A stretch of 64,000 nucleotides of DNA from Novosphingobium sp. UBA6272 (lineage in GTDB: Bacteria; Pseudomonadota; Alphaproteobacteria; Sphingomonadales; Sphingomonadaceae), in NCBI RefSeq assembly GCF_002440635.1, contig NZ_DJUW01000033.1, positions 69,678 to 133,677 on the forward strand, given 5' to 3'. Made by a program: the position numbers and the translations under genes. Below are positions 17,266 through 24,712 of this stretch, piece by piece. The notes beneath the pieces were generated by a model, which saw nothing but the letters and a program-made list of their open reading frames with translations, did not search any database and was not told the DNA's origin. Position 1 is the first letter of the stretch. Every line of letters starts with the position of its first letter.

Positions 17266-17613
17266 TTAGTTCTCAACCAGCTTGAGCAGCTTGCGCTCCA
17301 GCGGGAACAGCACGCCGGCCAGTTCGTGGCCGCGTTTCAGAATCTGGCCGGCTTCGCCGATCAGCGCCCACATGCCCTGCTTGCCGCGCAGCGACGGGCG
17401 CTTTTCGATCCGCGCCATCGGCCGTTCGGCGGCGCGGCGGAAGGCGGAGAAGACCGCCGCATCCTTGCCGAAATCCATCGCATAGTCGCGGCACTGCCCT
17501 GCGGCGACCAGCCGCCCGTATAGATCGAGGATGCGCTGCAGTTCGTCCCGTTCAAACCCCACTTGCGCGGCCCGGACCGCGTGGATGGGGAAAGGCGTGA
17601 CCTCTGCGCTCAA
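17266..17613 (-). CDS. DUF2794 family protein
   Basis: A 115-residue cytoplasmic protein matching the DUF2794 pattern known from alphaproteobacteria: an RDELQRILDLYGRLVAAG-like opening, the block DYAMDFGKDAAVFSAFRRA, then RIEKRPSLRGKQG and LKRGHELAGVL. Function is not known. Its start overlaps the end of the serine acetyltransferase gene by 4 bases, so it is the last gene of the operon 18969 > hda > epsC > DUF2794. Confidence 0.85.
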   Translation of the reverse strand: MSAEVTPFPIHAVRAAQVGFERDELQRILDLYGRLVAAGQCRDYAMDFGKDAAVFSAFRRAAERPMARIEKRPSLRGKQGMWALIGEAGQILKRGHELAGVLFPLERKLLKLVEN

Positions 17614-18323
17614 GCGCTCTTGGCCTTGCCCTTGCGCCCGGCGCTTTGCTTCGCGGCCAGCGCGTCACGCTCTTCCATCAGCTGGGCCAGCCGCTTTTGC
17701 ATGACCTGCATTTCGCACTGGAGCAGCTCAAGCTTCTGCGTCGCCGGATCGAACCGTTCGCTGCAGGGGGTGCCATAGGGCACGAAGTTCTGGGTTTCAG
17801 GCTTGACCTCGACCAGGGTCGGCTTGGCCGGGATGCCGACCATGGTCGCGCCTTCGGGCACGTCCTTGGTGACCACCGCATTGGCCCCGATCCTTGCGCC
17901 TGCCCCGACGTTGAGCGGGCCGAGGATCGCCGCGCCGAGGCTGACGATCACATTGTCCCCCAGGGTCGGGTGGCGCTTGCCGCCCTCGCCATTGGTCGGG
18001 TTGGTCCCACCCAGCGTGCTGCCCTGGTACATGGTAACGTTGTTACCGATTTCGGCGGTTTCGCCGATCACCACAAAGCCGTGGTCGATGAAGAAATTGC
18101 GCCCGATCTTCGCCCCCGGGTGGATGTCGATCGCGGTCAGGAAGCGACTGAAGGTATTGACGAAGCGGGCCGCGAAATAGAGCTCCGCCTCAAACAGCCA
18201 GTGCGCCACCCGGTGCAGGCCCAGCGCCCAGACTCCGGGGTACATCAGCACTTCCCAGCGGGAACGCGGGCTGGGATCGCGGGCGACCACCGAGTCCAGA
18301 TAACGGGTCAATTCGTCGAACAT
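17610..18323 (-). CDS. epsC: Serine O-acetyltransferase
   Basis: A 237-residue serine acetyltransferase of the EpsC/short CysE type. It has the N-terminal helical part, then a left-handed beta-helix from about residue 65 (DIHPGAKIGRNFFIDHG, VVIGETAEIGNNVTMYQG, GGKRHPTLGDNVIVSLGA). The catalytic His is in the FIDHG segment, and the TLGGT and GGKRHP segments are intact. It makes O-acetylserine for cysteine synthesis. The C-terminus has an added helical, Lys-rich tail (about 45 residues). The start at 18323 is chosen for its GGGGG ribosome-binding sequence; an upstream ATG adds 7 residues. Confidence 0.93.
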   Translation of the reverse strand: MFDELTRYLDSVVARDPSPRSRWEVLMYPGVWALGLHRVAHWLFEAELYFAARFVNTFSRFLTAIDIHPGAKIGRNFFIDHGFVVIGETAEIGNNVTMYQGSTLGGTNPTNGEGGKRHPTLGDNVIVSLGAAILGPLNVGAGARIGANAVVTKDVPEGATMVGIPAKPTLVEVKPETQNFVPYGTPCSERFDPATQKLELLQCEMQVMQKRLAQLMEERDALAAKQSAGRKGKAKSA

Positions 18324-18352
18324 CGTACCCCCATTGTCCCTCAAACCGGGGC

Positions 18353-18967
18353 TTAAAGCAAGCGTGGCTCGCTCGGCCCCAGTACCTCTTCAAGCGCCTC
18401 ACGCCAGATCCCCTGGGTCGGGGGCGCCTTGCGCTCAAGGCTGATCCGGTCAATTGCCGCGACCAGCCGCTCGACCCCGATATGGGAGCGCTCGGTGCGC
18501 GGGACAAGATAGGCCAGTGCATCGGGGCCCAGCGCCAGCCCGCGCTGTTCGGCATGGAGCGCGATCAGCTCGCCCAGCATCTCATCGTCCGGGGTGCCGA
18601 TTTCGAGGTGCAGCGCCGCACCGAGCCGCGAAGCGAGGTCGGGCAGTGCGATGCGCCAGCTCTCCTCTCCCCCGGTCGCGGTCAGCAGCAGCGGGGTGCC
18701 ACTTTCTTGCGCGCGGTTCCAGTGGTGGAACAGTTCAGTCTCGTCGAGCAGGGGCGCATCGTCGATTGCTTCGCCCGCGCCGCTTTCGGCAAACCAGCGC
18801 GCCAGCAACGACTTGCCCGAGCGCGGTGGGCCGAACAGGATCGCGGTGCGGAACGGCCAGGTCGCGGCCGCTGCCATCGCCTCGATCGCGGCGCGGTTGG
18901 CGCTGCCCAGTACGATCCGCGAAGGCGCACCGCTCCCGACGTTCAAGGGAAGGACGATCTGCGACAT
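18353..18967 (-). CDS. hdaA: Hda-like DnaA regulatory ATPase
   Basis: A 204-residue AAA+ protein related to the central domain of DnaA but without its DNA-binding domain, as in Hda/HdaA. Walker A is GPPRSGKS (46-53). The N-terminus IVLPLNV resembles the QLxLPL clamp-binding motif that ties Hda to the DNA polymerase sliding clamp. Such proteins promote hydrolysis of DnaA-ATP and prevent over-initiation of replication. The gene begins 1 base after the stop of the upstream gene at 18969. The place beside purM/purN is conserved in alphaproteobacteria. Confidence 0.9.
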   Translation of the reverse strand: MSQIVLPLNVGSGAPSRIVLGSANRAAIEAMAAAATWPFRTAILFGPPRSGKSLLARWFAESGAGEAIDDAPLLDETELFHHWNRAQESGTPLLLTATGGEESWRIALPDLASRLGAALHLEIGTPDDEMLGELIALHAEQRGLALGPDALAYLVPRTERSHIGVERLVAAIDRISLERKAPPTQGIWREALEEVLGPSEPRLL

Positions 18968-18968
18968 C

Positions 18969-20249
18969 TCAGCGCCGGATCGAGAGCGCGTTGGCGCCGA
19001 CGGTCACTCTATAGCCCCTCGCCCGGAGCGCATCGGCCAGCGTGCCGATATCGCCCTCGTAAGTCACTCGCATGACCGAGGTCCCGCCCATTGCGAGACT
19101 GGTGGTCGAGGCGCCCTTGACCCCCGGCGAGCCGCGTACCGCGCCCAGCGCGGCATCGACCGCACCGGCATCGGGCGAGGCGAACTGGACGGTGAAGGTG
19201 CGGGTTTCGACCGGGGCCGCCACGGTCGGCGTCGCAGTTGGCGCCGCGCTTGCGGCTGCTGTCGGCGCGGCACTCGGTGCGGCCTCGGGTGCCTGCCCGG
19301 CGGCAATCAGCGCGGCCAGGCCCGGATCGAGCCCGGTGCGCACGTTGAGTGTGGTATCAGGCTTGAGCCGTCCCTCGGCCAGCGCGCGGGCGTATATCGC
19401 ATCGATCCGCACCACTGCCTCGCCCAGCATCTTGGCCACGCCCGCCTCGTCATTGGCGGTGAGAGTAAAGCTCTCGAGGAAGGTGTTGTCGGGCCCGTAA
19501 CGCGCGGTGAACACCCCGCGCACAGGCCCGCCGGGCCACTGCCGCTCCAGCCGCGCTTCGGGCATGATCACGTCGGCAGCGCCGAACTGGTCGAGAATGT
19601 TGCGCCACCAGGCGCGGCTGCGCCGTCCCGGCTGCCCGGCGGTGATCAGCAGCGAATCGCCCGCCCCGCCCGATGGTCGGACATAGTCGATCGGGCTGGT
19701 CCCGGCGCGATACTCGGCCCAGGCGCGCTGCCAGGCGCCCTTGATCTCGTAAACCTGCGCGGTCCCGCCCGAATAAAGCACCGGGATCACCAGCAGCGGG
19801 GCCGAATGGGCCCGTCCGCCAACCTTGCCGCCAATGTATTGCCCGGCCCGGGCCCGGTCGAACACCACGCTCAACGTCGCGACATAGCGGCGCGGGCCAA
19901 TCTGCTCACGCTCGATCACCACGGCGCCGACCATCGACTGGATCTGGCCATCGGCCATCGCCGGGCCGCCGGCCTTGGCCCAGGCCTTGCGCGCGGCTTC
20001 CTGCCAGCCGTTGAGCCGGGCATCCTCGGCATTGTCGCCGGTGGTGTTGACCTCGATCCCGGTGATCTCGATGTCGGATGTGCTGGCCACCGGGATGATC
20101 CCGCGATCGCCTTCGATCTGCGCAATCAGTCGGTCCGGGCCGACCAGCAGCAGCGCTGCCGCCAGCGCAATACCAAGCCCGCCCAGCAGCGTAGCGGCGG
20201 GGCCGGGGCGCCTGAAGCGCGGCGAGGAAAGGAAGGTTGCGACAGCCAT
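18969..20249 (-). CDS. Membrane-anchored DUF2066-like protein
   Basis: A 426-residue protein with one N-terminal transmembrane helix (about 18-38) and a large periplasmic part. Residues 55-290 resemble DUF2066 proteins that commonly precede hda (ITGIEVNTTGDNAEDARLNGW-like start, given in part; YVATLSVVFDRARAG). An Ala/Pro/Thr-rich linker (about 320-350) leads to a C-terminal domain of about 70 residues. It is the first gene of the hda operon and divergent from purM, with 72 bases between the starts. Function unknown. Confidence 0.8.
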   Translation of the reverse strand: MAVATFLSSPRFRRPGPAATLLGGLGIALAAALLLVGPDRLIAQIEGDRGIIPVASTSDIEITGIEVNTTGDNAEDARLNGWQEAARKAWAKAGGPAMADGQIQSMVGAVVIEREQIGPRRYVATLSVVFDRARAGQYIGGKVGGRAHSAPLLVIPVLYSGGTAQVYEIKGAWQRAWAEYRAGTSPIDYVRPSGGAGDSLLITAGQPGRRSRAWWRNILDQFGAADVIMPEARLERQWPGGPVRGVFTARYGPDNTFLESFTLTANDEAGVAKMLGEAVVRIDAIYARALAEGRLKPDTTLNVRTGLDPGLAALIAAGQAPEAAPSAAPTAAASAAPTATPTVAAPVETRTFTVQFASPDAGAVDAALGAVRGSPGVKGASTTSLAMGGTSVMRVTYEGDIGTLADALRARGYRVTVGANALSIRR

Positions 20250-20321
20250 CGGGGAAAACCGAAGGCCTTTTGCCCAATCATCCGTGGAAATCCAAGCGGG
20301 AAAGCGCTAGGCGCGCCTGCA

Positions 20322-21413
20322 ATGTCTGAAAAGTCTTACAGCTATGAGCAGGCCGGCGTCTCGATCGCCGCCGGGAACGCGCTGGTCAAGGCGATCGGGC
20401 CGCTGGTCAAGGCGACCGCGCGGCCCGGCGCCGATGCCGAAATCGGCGGCTTCGGCGGGTTCTTCGATCCCCGCGCGGCCGGCTATACCGATCCGCTGCT
20501 GGTCGCCGCCAACGACGGCGTCGGCACCAAGGTCAAACTGGCGATCGACCATGACCGGCACGACACGATCGGCCAGGATCTGGTCGCGATGTGCGTCAAC
20601 GATCTGATCGTCCAGGGCGCCGAGCCGCTGTTCTTCCTCGATTACTTCGCCACCGGCAAGCTGGAGACCGGGGTTGCCGAACGGGTTGTCGCCAGCATCG
20701 CCGAAGGCTGCAAGCTGGCCGGCTGCGCGCTGATCGGCGGAGAAACCGCCGAAATGCCGGGGATGTACGCGGCCGGCGACTATGACCTGGCCGGTTTCTG
20801 CGTCGGCGCGGTCGAGCGCGGCGAGCAGCTGACCGGGGACAAGGTCGCCAGCGGCGACGTGCTGCTGGGCCTGACCAGCTCGGGGGTCCATTCGAACGGC
20901 TATTCGCTGGTCCGGCGACTGGCGGCGGACAAGGGTTGGAAGCTCGACCGCCCGGCCCTGTTCGATGCGGACCGGCTGCTGATCGACCATCTGATCGAAC
21001 CGACCCGGATCTATGTGAAGAGCCTGCTGCCGGTGATCCGTTCCGGACGGATCCACGCGCTGGCCCACATTACCGGCGGCGGCCTGCTGGAAAACGTCCC
21101 GCGCGTCCTGCCCGAAGGCCTGCACGCCCGGATCGATGCCGGTGCCTGGGAGCAGCCGCGGCTGATGGCTTTCCTGCAGGCGCAGGGCAACATCGAACCG
21201 GCCGAAATGGCGCGGACCTTCAACTGCGGGATCGGCGTGGTCCTGGCGGTCAGCGCCGCTGACGCGGCAAGCGTTCAGACCGATCTGGAATCCGCGGGTG
21301 AGACAGTCCACGTGATCGGCGCGATCGAGCCCGGCCCGCGCGGCTGCACTGTTCAAGGCGGCGCAGAAGTGTGGTCGTCGCGCGATGCCTGGGAAGCCGT
21401 TCACCTTGGATAA
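20322..21413 (+). CDS. purM: Phosphoribosylformylglycinamidine cyclo-ligase
   Basis: A 363-residue AIR synthetase of normal length; it closes the imidazole ring in purine synthesis using ATP. Typical blocks are GGFGGFFDP, LVAANDGVGTKVKLA, VAMCVNDLIVQGAEPLFFLDY, IGGETAEMPGMY and HITGGGLLENVPRVLP. Start ATG at 20322 is the first that fits the homology (SYSYEQAGVSI). It is co-oriented with purN, but a 150-base palindromic element lies between them. Confidence 0.97.
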   Translation: MSEKSYSYEQAGVSIAAGNALVKAIGPLVKATARPGADAEIGGFGGFFDPRAAGYTDPLLVAANDGVGTKVKLAIDHDRHDTIGQDLVAMCVNDLIVQGAEPLFFLDYFATGKLETGVAERVVASIAEGCKLAGCALIGGETAEMPGMYAAGDYDLAGFCVGAVERGEQLTGDKVASGDVLLGLTSSGVHSNGYSLVRRLAADKGWKLDRPALFDADRLLIDHLIEPTRIYVKSLLPVIRSGRIHALAHITGGGLLENVPRVLPEGLHARIDAGAWEQPRLMAFLQAQGNIEPAEMARTFNCGIGVVLAVSAADAASVQTDLESAGETVHVIGAIEPGPRGCTVQGGAEVWSSRDAWEAVHLG

Positions 21414-21416
21414 GGT

Positions 21417-21568
21417 CCTCTCCATTTTCGCCGCAGGCGCAAATGGGGAGGTGGCATTCGCGCAGCGAATGACGGAGGGGTATCGACCCTTGCGCCATTC
21501 CCCCTCCGTCTGCCGCATGTCGCGGCAGCCACCTCCCCATTTGTGGCATTCGCCAAAAATGGAGAGGA
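21417..21568. repeat. Nested palindromic element, family 1, copy B (between purM and purN)
   Basis: A 152-base nested hairpin with perfect outer arms TCCTCTCCATTTT / AAAATGGAGAGGA and inner arms CAAATGGGGAGGTGGC / CCACCTCCCCATTTG. It starts 3 bases after the purM stop and ends 4 bases before the purN ATG, so its right arm supplies the purN ribosome-binding sequence (GGAGAGGAG). In the mRNA that sequence would be paired with the left arm, which may lower purN translation. Confidence 0.85.
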
Positions 21569-21572
21569 GCTG

Positions 21573-22529
21573 ATGGCTTCGCAGCGCACTCCGGTCGCCG
21601 TGCTCATTTCGGGCAGCGGCACCAATATGGCCGCGCTGCTCTATGCCTCGCGGCAGGCCGATTGCCCCTATGAGATTGTGCTGGTCGTCTCGAACAACCC
21701 CGAAGCCGGCGGGCTGAAGCTGGCCGAGGCCGAAGGCGTGCCCACCTTCGTCCTGCCCCACAAAGGCATGGACCGCGCGGCGCACGACTTGGCAATCGAC
21801 GCCGCGATCCGGGCCAGCGGCGCGCAGTATGTCGCGCTGGCCGGCTATATGCGAATCCTGACGCCGGAGTTCGTCAGCGGCTGGGAAGGCCGGATGGTCA
21901 ACATTCACCCCAGCCTGCTGCCCAAATACAAGGGTCTCCACACCCACGACCGTGCGCTGGAGGCAGGGGACAGCCATGGCGGCTGCACCGTCCACCTGGT
22001 TACCGCCGAGCTGGACGACGGGCCGGTGCTGGGCCAGACCCCGGTGGCAGTGCTACCCGGCGACACGGCCGACAGCCTGGCCGCGCGGGTGCTGATTGCC
22101 GAGCACCAGCTCTATTCGCGCTGCCTCGCCGCGCTGGTCAGCCAGGCGACCTCGCCCGAATGGCTGACCGGGCAGGTGCGCGAACGGGCCATGGCCCTGC
22201 CCGAAGCCGAAGAGAGCCTGTCCCACGGCATGCCCTGCTTCGGGATCATCAAGGGCAAGAAATTCGCCTGGGTCTCCAACGATCACCACGGCGACGGCAA
22301 GACCGCACTGCTGGTCAAGATCAGCGGGCCGGAAGAACAGGCCCAGCTGATCGAGAACGACCCCGATCGCTATTACCGTCCGGCCTATTTCGGCGACGGC
22401 TGGATCGGCATCCGGCTCGATCTGGGCGATACGGACTGGGATGCGGTGGCGGAATGGCTGGCCCGGTCCTGGCGGAGTGTTGCGCCGAAGAAGCTGACGG
22501 CGCTGATGGACGCCGCGGACGGGTTTTAG
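21573..22529 (+). CDS. purN: PurN (GAR formyltransferase) fused to a YjbR/MmcQ-like domain
   Basis: A 318-residue protein, about 100 longer than ordinary PurN. Residues 1-190 are a folate-dependent GAR transformylase: VLISGSGTNMAALL, the active-site blocks MVNIHPSLLPKYKGL (catalytic N and H) and THDRALEAGDSHGGCTVH, and a D in ELDDGPVLGQ. From about 195 to 318 the sequence changes to a MmcQ/YjbR-like fold: ALPEAEESLSHGMPCFGI, KKFAWVSNDH, RYYRPAYFGDGWIGIRLD. The join is in frame with no stop or frameshift. The GTG within the upstream repeat (21543) is in frame but the ATG at 21573 has the ribosome-binding sequence. Confidence 0.93.
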   Translation: MASQRTPVAVLISGSGTNMAALLYASRQADCPYEIVLVVSNNPEAGGLKLAEAEGVPTFVLPHKGMDRAAHDLAIDAAIRASGAQYVALAGYMRILTPEFVSGWEGRMVNIHPSLLPKYKGLHTHDRALEAGDSHGGCTVHLVTAELDDGPVLGQTPVAVLPGDTADSLAARVLIAEHQLYSRCLAALVSQATSPEWLTGQVRERAMALPEAEESLSHGMPCFGIIKGKKFAWVSNDHHGDGKTALLVKISGPEEQAQLIENDPDRYYRPAYFGDGWIGIRLDLGDTDWDAVAEWLARSWRSVAPKKLTALMDAADGF

Positions 22530-22621
22530 GGCGCCTAGTCAGACGCGGAGCAAGCGAGACGTCGGCCAATGGCTCGCCAAGTTGGTCAATCGAATGTCTT
22601 ATGTGTTGGGGAAAGCGGACG

Positions 22622-22972
22622 CTAAGGACGCACCGGAAACGAGCGGGTTGCGCTGCGATTTTTCGGATCAAAGCAGTAGATGCTGCCGCCATCAGTCCAG
22701 CCCATTTTTGAATTGAGCTGCACGCAGACTTCGTTCGGGAAGCGGATCACCCGAGGATAGAGCGGTTTCATCAGGTGGCGCACGCCTTCGTCATTCGTCG
22801 CGCCCTCTCGCAGGTAGGCAAGTCGAACGAAGGGTTCATCTTCGTCCCGAATGCGCGTCTTCCAACGTTCTTCGACAAGCTCCATTGCAAGGAACCCAGC
22901 GAGGCCGACGAGGGTAAGAAAGGCCACTAGGACAATTGCGCGACGAGCGTACATCCAGATATTCTGGGCCAT
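22622..22972 (-). CDS. Small single-pass membrane protein
   Basis: A 116-residue protein with one hydrophobic helix near the N-terminus (residues about 9-30, AIVLVAFLTLVGLAGFLAME) and a polar C-terminal part of about 85 residues with two cysteines (CVQLNS, YCFDP). The start at 22972 puts the basic residues before the helix; an upstream ATG at 23023 is in frame. DNA is less GC-rich than its neighbours. No family is recognised. Confidence 0.6.
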   Translation of the reverse strand: MAQNIWMYARRAIVLVAFLTLVGLAGFLAMELVEERWKTRIRDEDEPFVRLAYLREGATNDEGVRHLMKPLYPRVIRFPNEVCVQLNSKMGWTDGGSIYCFDPKNRSATRSFPVRP

Positions 22973-23050
22973 ACTTCCGGAGTCCGCAATGGCGCCGTGT
23001 CTGGAACGACCGCTCCCAAGCATGACAGTCCCATAGCGGGCAGCCGGCCG

Positions 23051-23299
23051 CTATCCAATCTCGCTCCCGTCCACCATCGGCCTGCTCTCACGCGTGCCCT
23101 TGTAGCGAGCGTCGGGCTCGGTTGGGCCGGGGCTGATCACGACGTAATCGGCATGCACTTCCAGCAGGGTCCCGACAAACGGCCAGTCCTCCATCGTGTT
23201 GACCCGATAGCTGACCGTGTCGCCGACCTTGAAGGTGGCCGGATCGAAATTGAACTCAAACGGGCAATCCTCGCCCTCGGTTGCACCCATCCCGCGCAT
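23051..23299 (-). CDS. Small conserved-looking hypothetical protein
   Basis: An 82-residue acidic protein with a beta-rich, SH3-like pattern (FKVGDTVSYRV, FVGTLLEVHADYVVISPG). The ATG follows a strong AAGGAG sequence, which supports a real gene. No family name can be given. It precedes the gene at 22622 on the same strand, with about 78 bases between. Confidence 0.7.
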   Translation of the reverse strand: MRGMGATEGEDCPFEFNFDPATFKVGDTVSYRVNTMEDWPFVGTLLEVHADYVVISPGPTEPDARYKGTRESRPMVDGSEIG

Positions 23300-23328
23300 C
23301 GCCGGTCTCCTTTGCGCGGCAGGCTAAC

Positions 23329-23367
23329 CGATCCTCCCCGCTTTGCGAAGCCAAATGGGGAGGATCG
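23329..23367. repeat. Short family 1 palindrome
   Basis: A perfect 11-base inverted repeat CGATCCTCCCC / GGGGAGGATCG with a 17-base loop that contains GCGAAGCCAAAT, the same words seen in the left arm of copy A (13778). It looks like a solo outer hairpin of the family 1 element. It lies just after the DUF465 gene on the minus strand and may end its transcript. Confidence 0.7.
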
Positions 23368-23373
23368 ATTTGA

Positions 23374-23625
23374 TCAGGCTTCGGCCTTGGCCTTGGCAAC
23401 AATCCCGGAAATCTCGTCGATCAGGCCCAGCCGCTTTTTCTTGAGCGTTTCGGCATATTCGTCCGAGGGGGTTTCAACCCCGGCCTCGATCCGGTGAATC
23501 TCGCCATTCACTTCGTGATAGCGGTCGGCCAGTGTGACGAAGTGGGAGTTGTGCAGCTTCAGTTCGTGCAGCAGCGCGTGGTCATTCGGAAACTCGTCGG
23601 CGAGTTCATGGGGGGTATGCGACAT
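23374..23625 (-). CDS. YdcH family (DUF465) protein
   Basis: An 83-residue helical protein with the DUF465 pattern: HALLHELKLHNSHFVTLADRYHEVNGEIHRIE, here quoted in parts (LKLHNSHF, DRYHEVN), then the EYAETLKKKRLGLIDEI segment. Members are short coiled coils of unknown function. The start at 23625 follows GGGAG; an upstream in-frame start adds 10 residues. It is separated from ndk by a terminator, so it is likely transcribed on its own. Confidence 0.88.
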   Translation of the reverse strand: MSHTPHELADEFPNDHALLHELKLHNSHFVTLADRYHEVNGEIHRIEAGVETPSDEYAETLKKKRLGLIDEISGIVAKAKAEA

Positions 23626-23715
23626 GCCGTCTCCCTTGTCTGGCGTTGATGCCAACAGGAATCGGCCAAGGTCGCGCGGGGTGCCTTGCGCTGTGTCAAT
23701 TCACCGAGTCAAAAC

Positions 23716-23754
23716 ACAAAAAAGGCCGCCGGATTGCTCCGGCGGCCCTTTTGT
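23716..23754. terminator. Strong terminator after ndk (works on both strands)
   Basis: A perfect 10-base stem GGCCGCCGGA / TCCGGCGGCC with loop TTGC (23724-23747), flanked by a run of A on the left (T run on the minus strand, after ndk) and CTTTTG on the right. It fits a Rho-independent terminator for the minus-strand ndk transcript. Confidence 0.9.
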
Positions 23755-23769
23755 TTGCCGTCTTGGCGA

Positions 23770-24192
23770 TCAGCCGACGATCTCTTCCGGCTTGAAGAAG
23801 AAAGCGATTTCGATCGCCGCATTCTCTTCGCTGTCGCTGCCGTGGACGGTGTTTTCACCGATCGACAATGCAAATGCCTTGCGGATGGTGCCTTCGGCGG
23901 CATCGGCCGGGTTGGTGGCGCCCATCACGTCGCGGTTGCGGGTGACGGCGTCTTCGCCTTCCAGCACCTGCACCACAACCGGCTCGCTCATCATGAAATC
24001 GCACAGTTCGCCGAAGAAGGGGCGTTCCTTGTGCACGCCGTAAAAGCCTTCGGCCTGTTCGCGGGTCATGTGGATGCGCTTTGAAGCGACGACGCGCAGG
24101 CCGGCTTCTTCCAGCATCTTGGTGACCGCGCCGGTCAGGTTGCGGCGGGTGGCGTCGGGCTTGATGATCGAAAAGGTGCGGGTAACCGCCAT
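23770..24192 (-). CDS. ndk: Nucleoside diphosphate kinase
   Basis: A 140-residue NDK of standard length; it balances NTP and dNTP pools by a phospho-histidine intermediate. The active-site His is H117 in NTVHGSDS, and the opening RTFSIIKPDATRRNL is typical. The ATG at 24192 is chosen because homology begins there; the open frame extends upstream without similarity. It is followed by a strong terminator. Confidence 0.98.
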   Translation of the reverse strand: MAVTRTFSIIKPDATRRNLTGAVTKMLEEAGLRVVASKRIHMTREQAEGFYGVHKERPFFGELCDFMMSEPVVVQVLEGEDAVTRNRDVMGATNPADAAEGTIRKAFALSIGENTVHGSDSEENAAIEIAFFFKPEEIVG

Positions 24193-24277
24193 GACGATGT
24201 TCCTTGCGAGGTTTATGGTTTGGGAGATTGGCCGCGCCCCTAGCGGGGAAAATGCTGCGCTGCAAGATGCGGATACG

Positions 24278-24712
24278 TCAGCCGGCCTTGGTCCAGCGGC
24301 CGCCTTCCTGCCGCCAGTAGTTGCGCTCCATCCCCTCGCGCTCGCCCAGCGCGCGCCAGGTCGCGCGGGCATCGTCGATGGTCGAGCCGTCGAACAGCAG
24401 GAACACCCGCTCGAACGCTTCGGCCCCGTCGCGCCATTGCCCGTCGGCCAGGGCGAGATAGGTCGCGCCATTGGCCGGAGCGAGGTTGTCAGCCAGCAGG
24501 ATCGGCTGGCGCGCATCGTGCGGCCCGCCCGCCGGGGCATGGGCGAGGAACTGTTCCTTCACCCCCCACAACGCGTCGCTGATCCGGGCAAGCTGCGCAT
24601 CATCGCCGGAAACCACCAGCACCTTGGCCCCGGCCTCGCGCATTTTCGCCGCGAGCGGCGGCAGCGCGCCTTCGACCGGGGTCTGGCTGAGCTGGTAGAA
24701 GTCGACCCGCAT
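24278..24712 (-). CDS. holC: DNA polymerase III chi subunit
   Basis: A 144-residue protein of the HolC family. Typical features are the MRVDFYQL start, the VVSGDDAQLARISDALW block, and the end region FERVFLLFDG, REGMERNYWRQEGGRW. Chi joins the clamp loader to single-strand-binding protein at the replication fork. Its start overlaps the pepA stop by 1 base (TAATG), the common pepA-holC pair. Confidence 0.95.
   Translation of the reverse strand: MRVDFYQLSQTPVEGALPPLAAKMREAGAKVLVVSGDDAQLARISDALWGVKEQFLAHAPAGGPHDARQPILLADNLAPANGATYLALADGQWRDGAEAFERVFLLFDGSTIDDARATWRALGEREGMERNYWRQEGGRWTKAG

Noticed and set aside
18594..20321. Upstream extension of the purM frame (the frame is open from 18594)
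   Set aside because: The region is occupied by minus-strand hda and the DUF2066-like gene; PurM homology starts at 20322.
23770..24540. A longer frame that would extend Ndk by 116 residues
   Set aside because: NDK is complete from 24192; the extension overlaps holC on the same strand and has no similarity to anything recognised.
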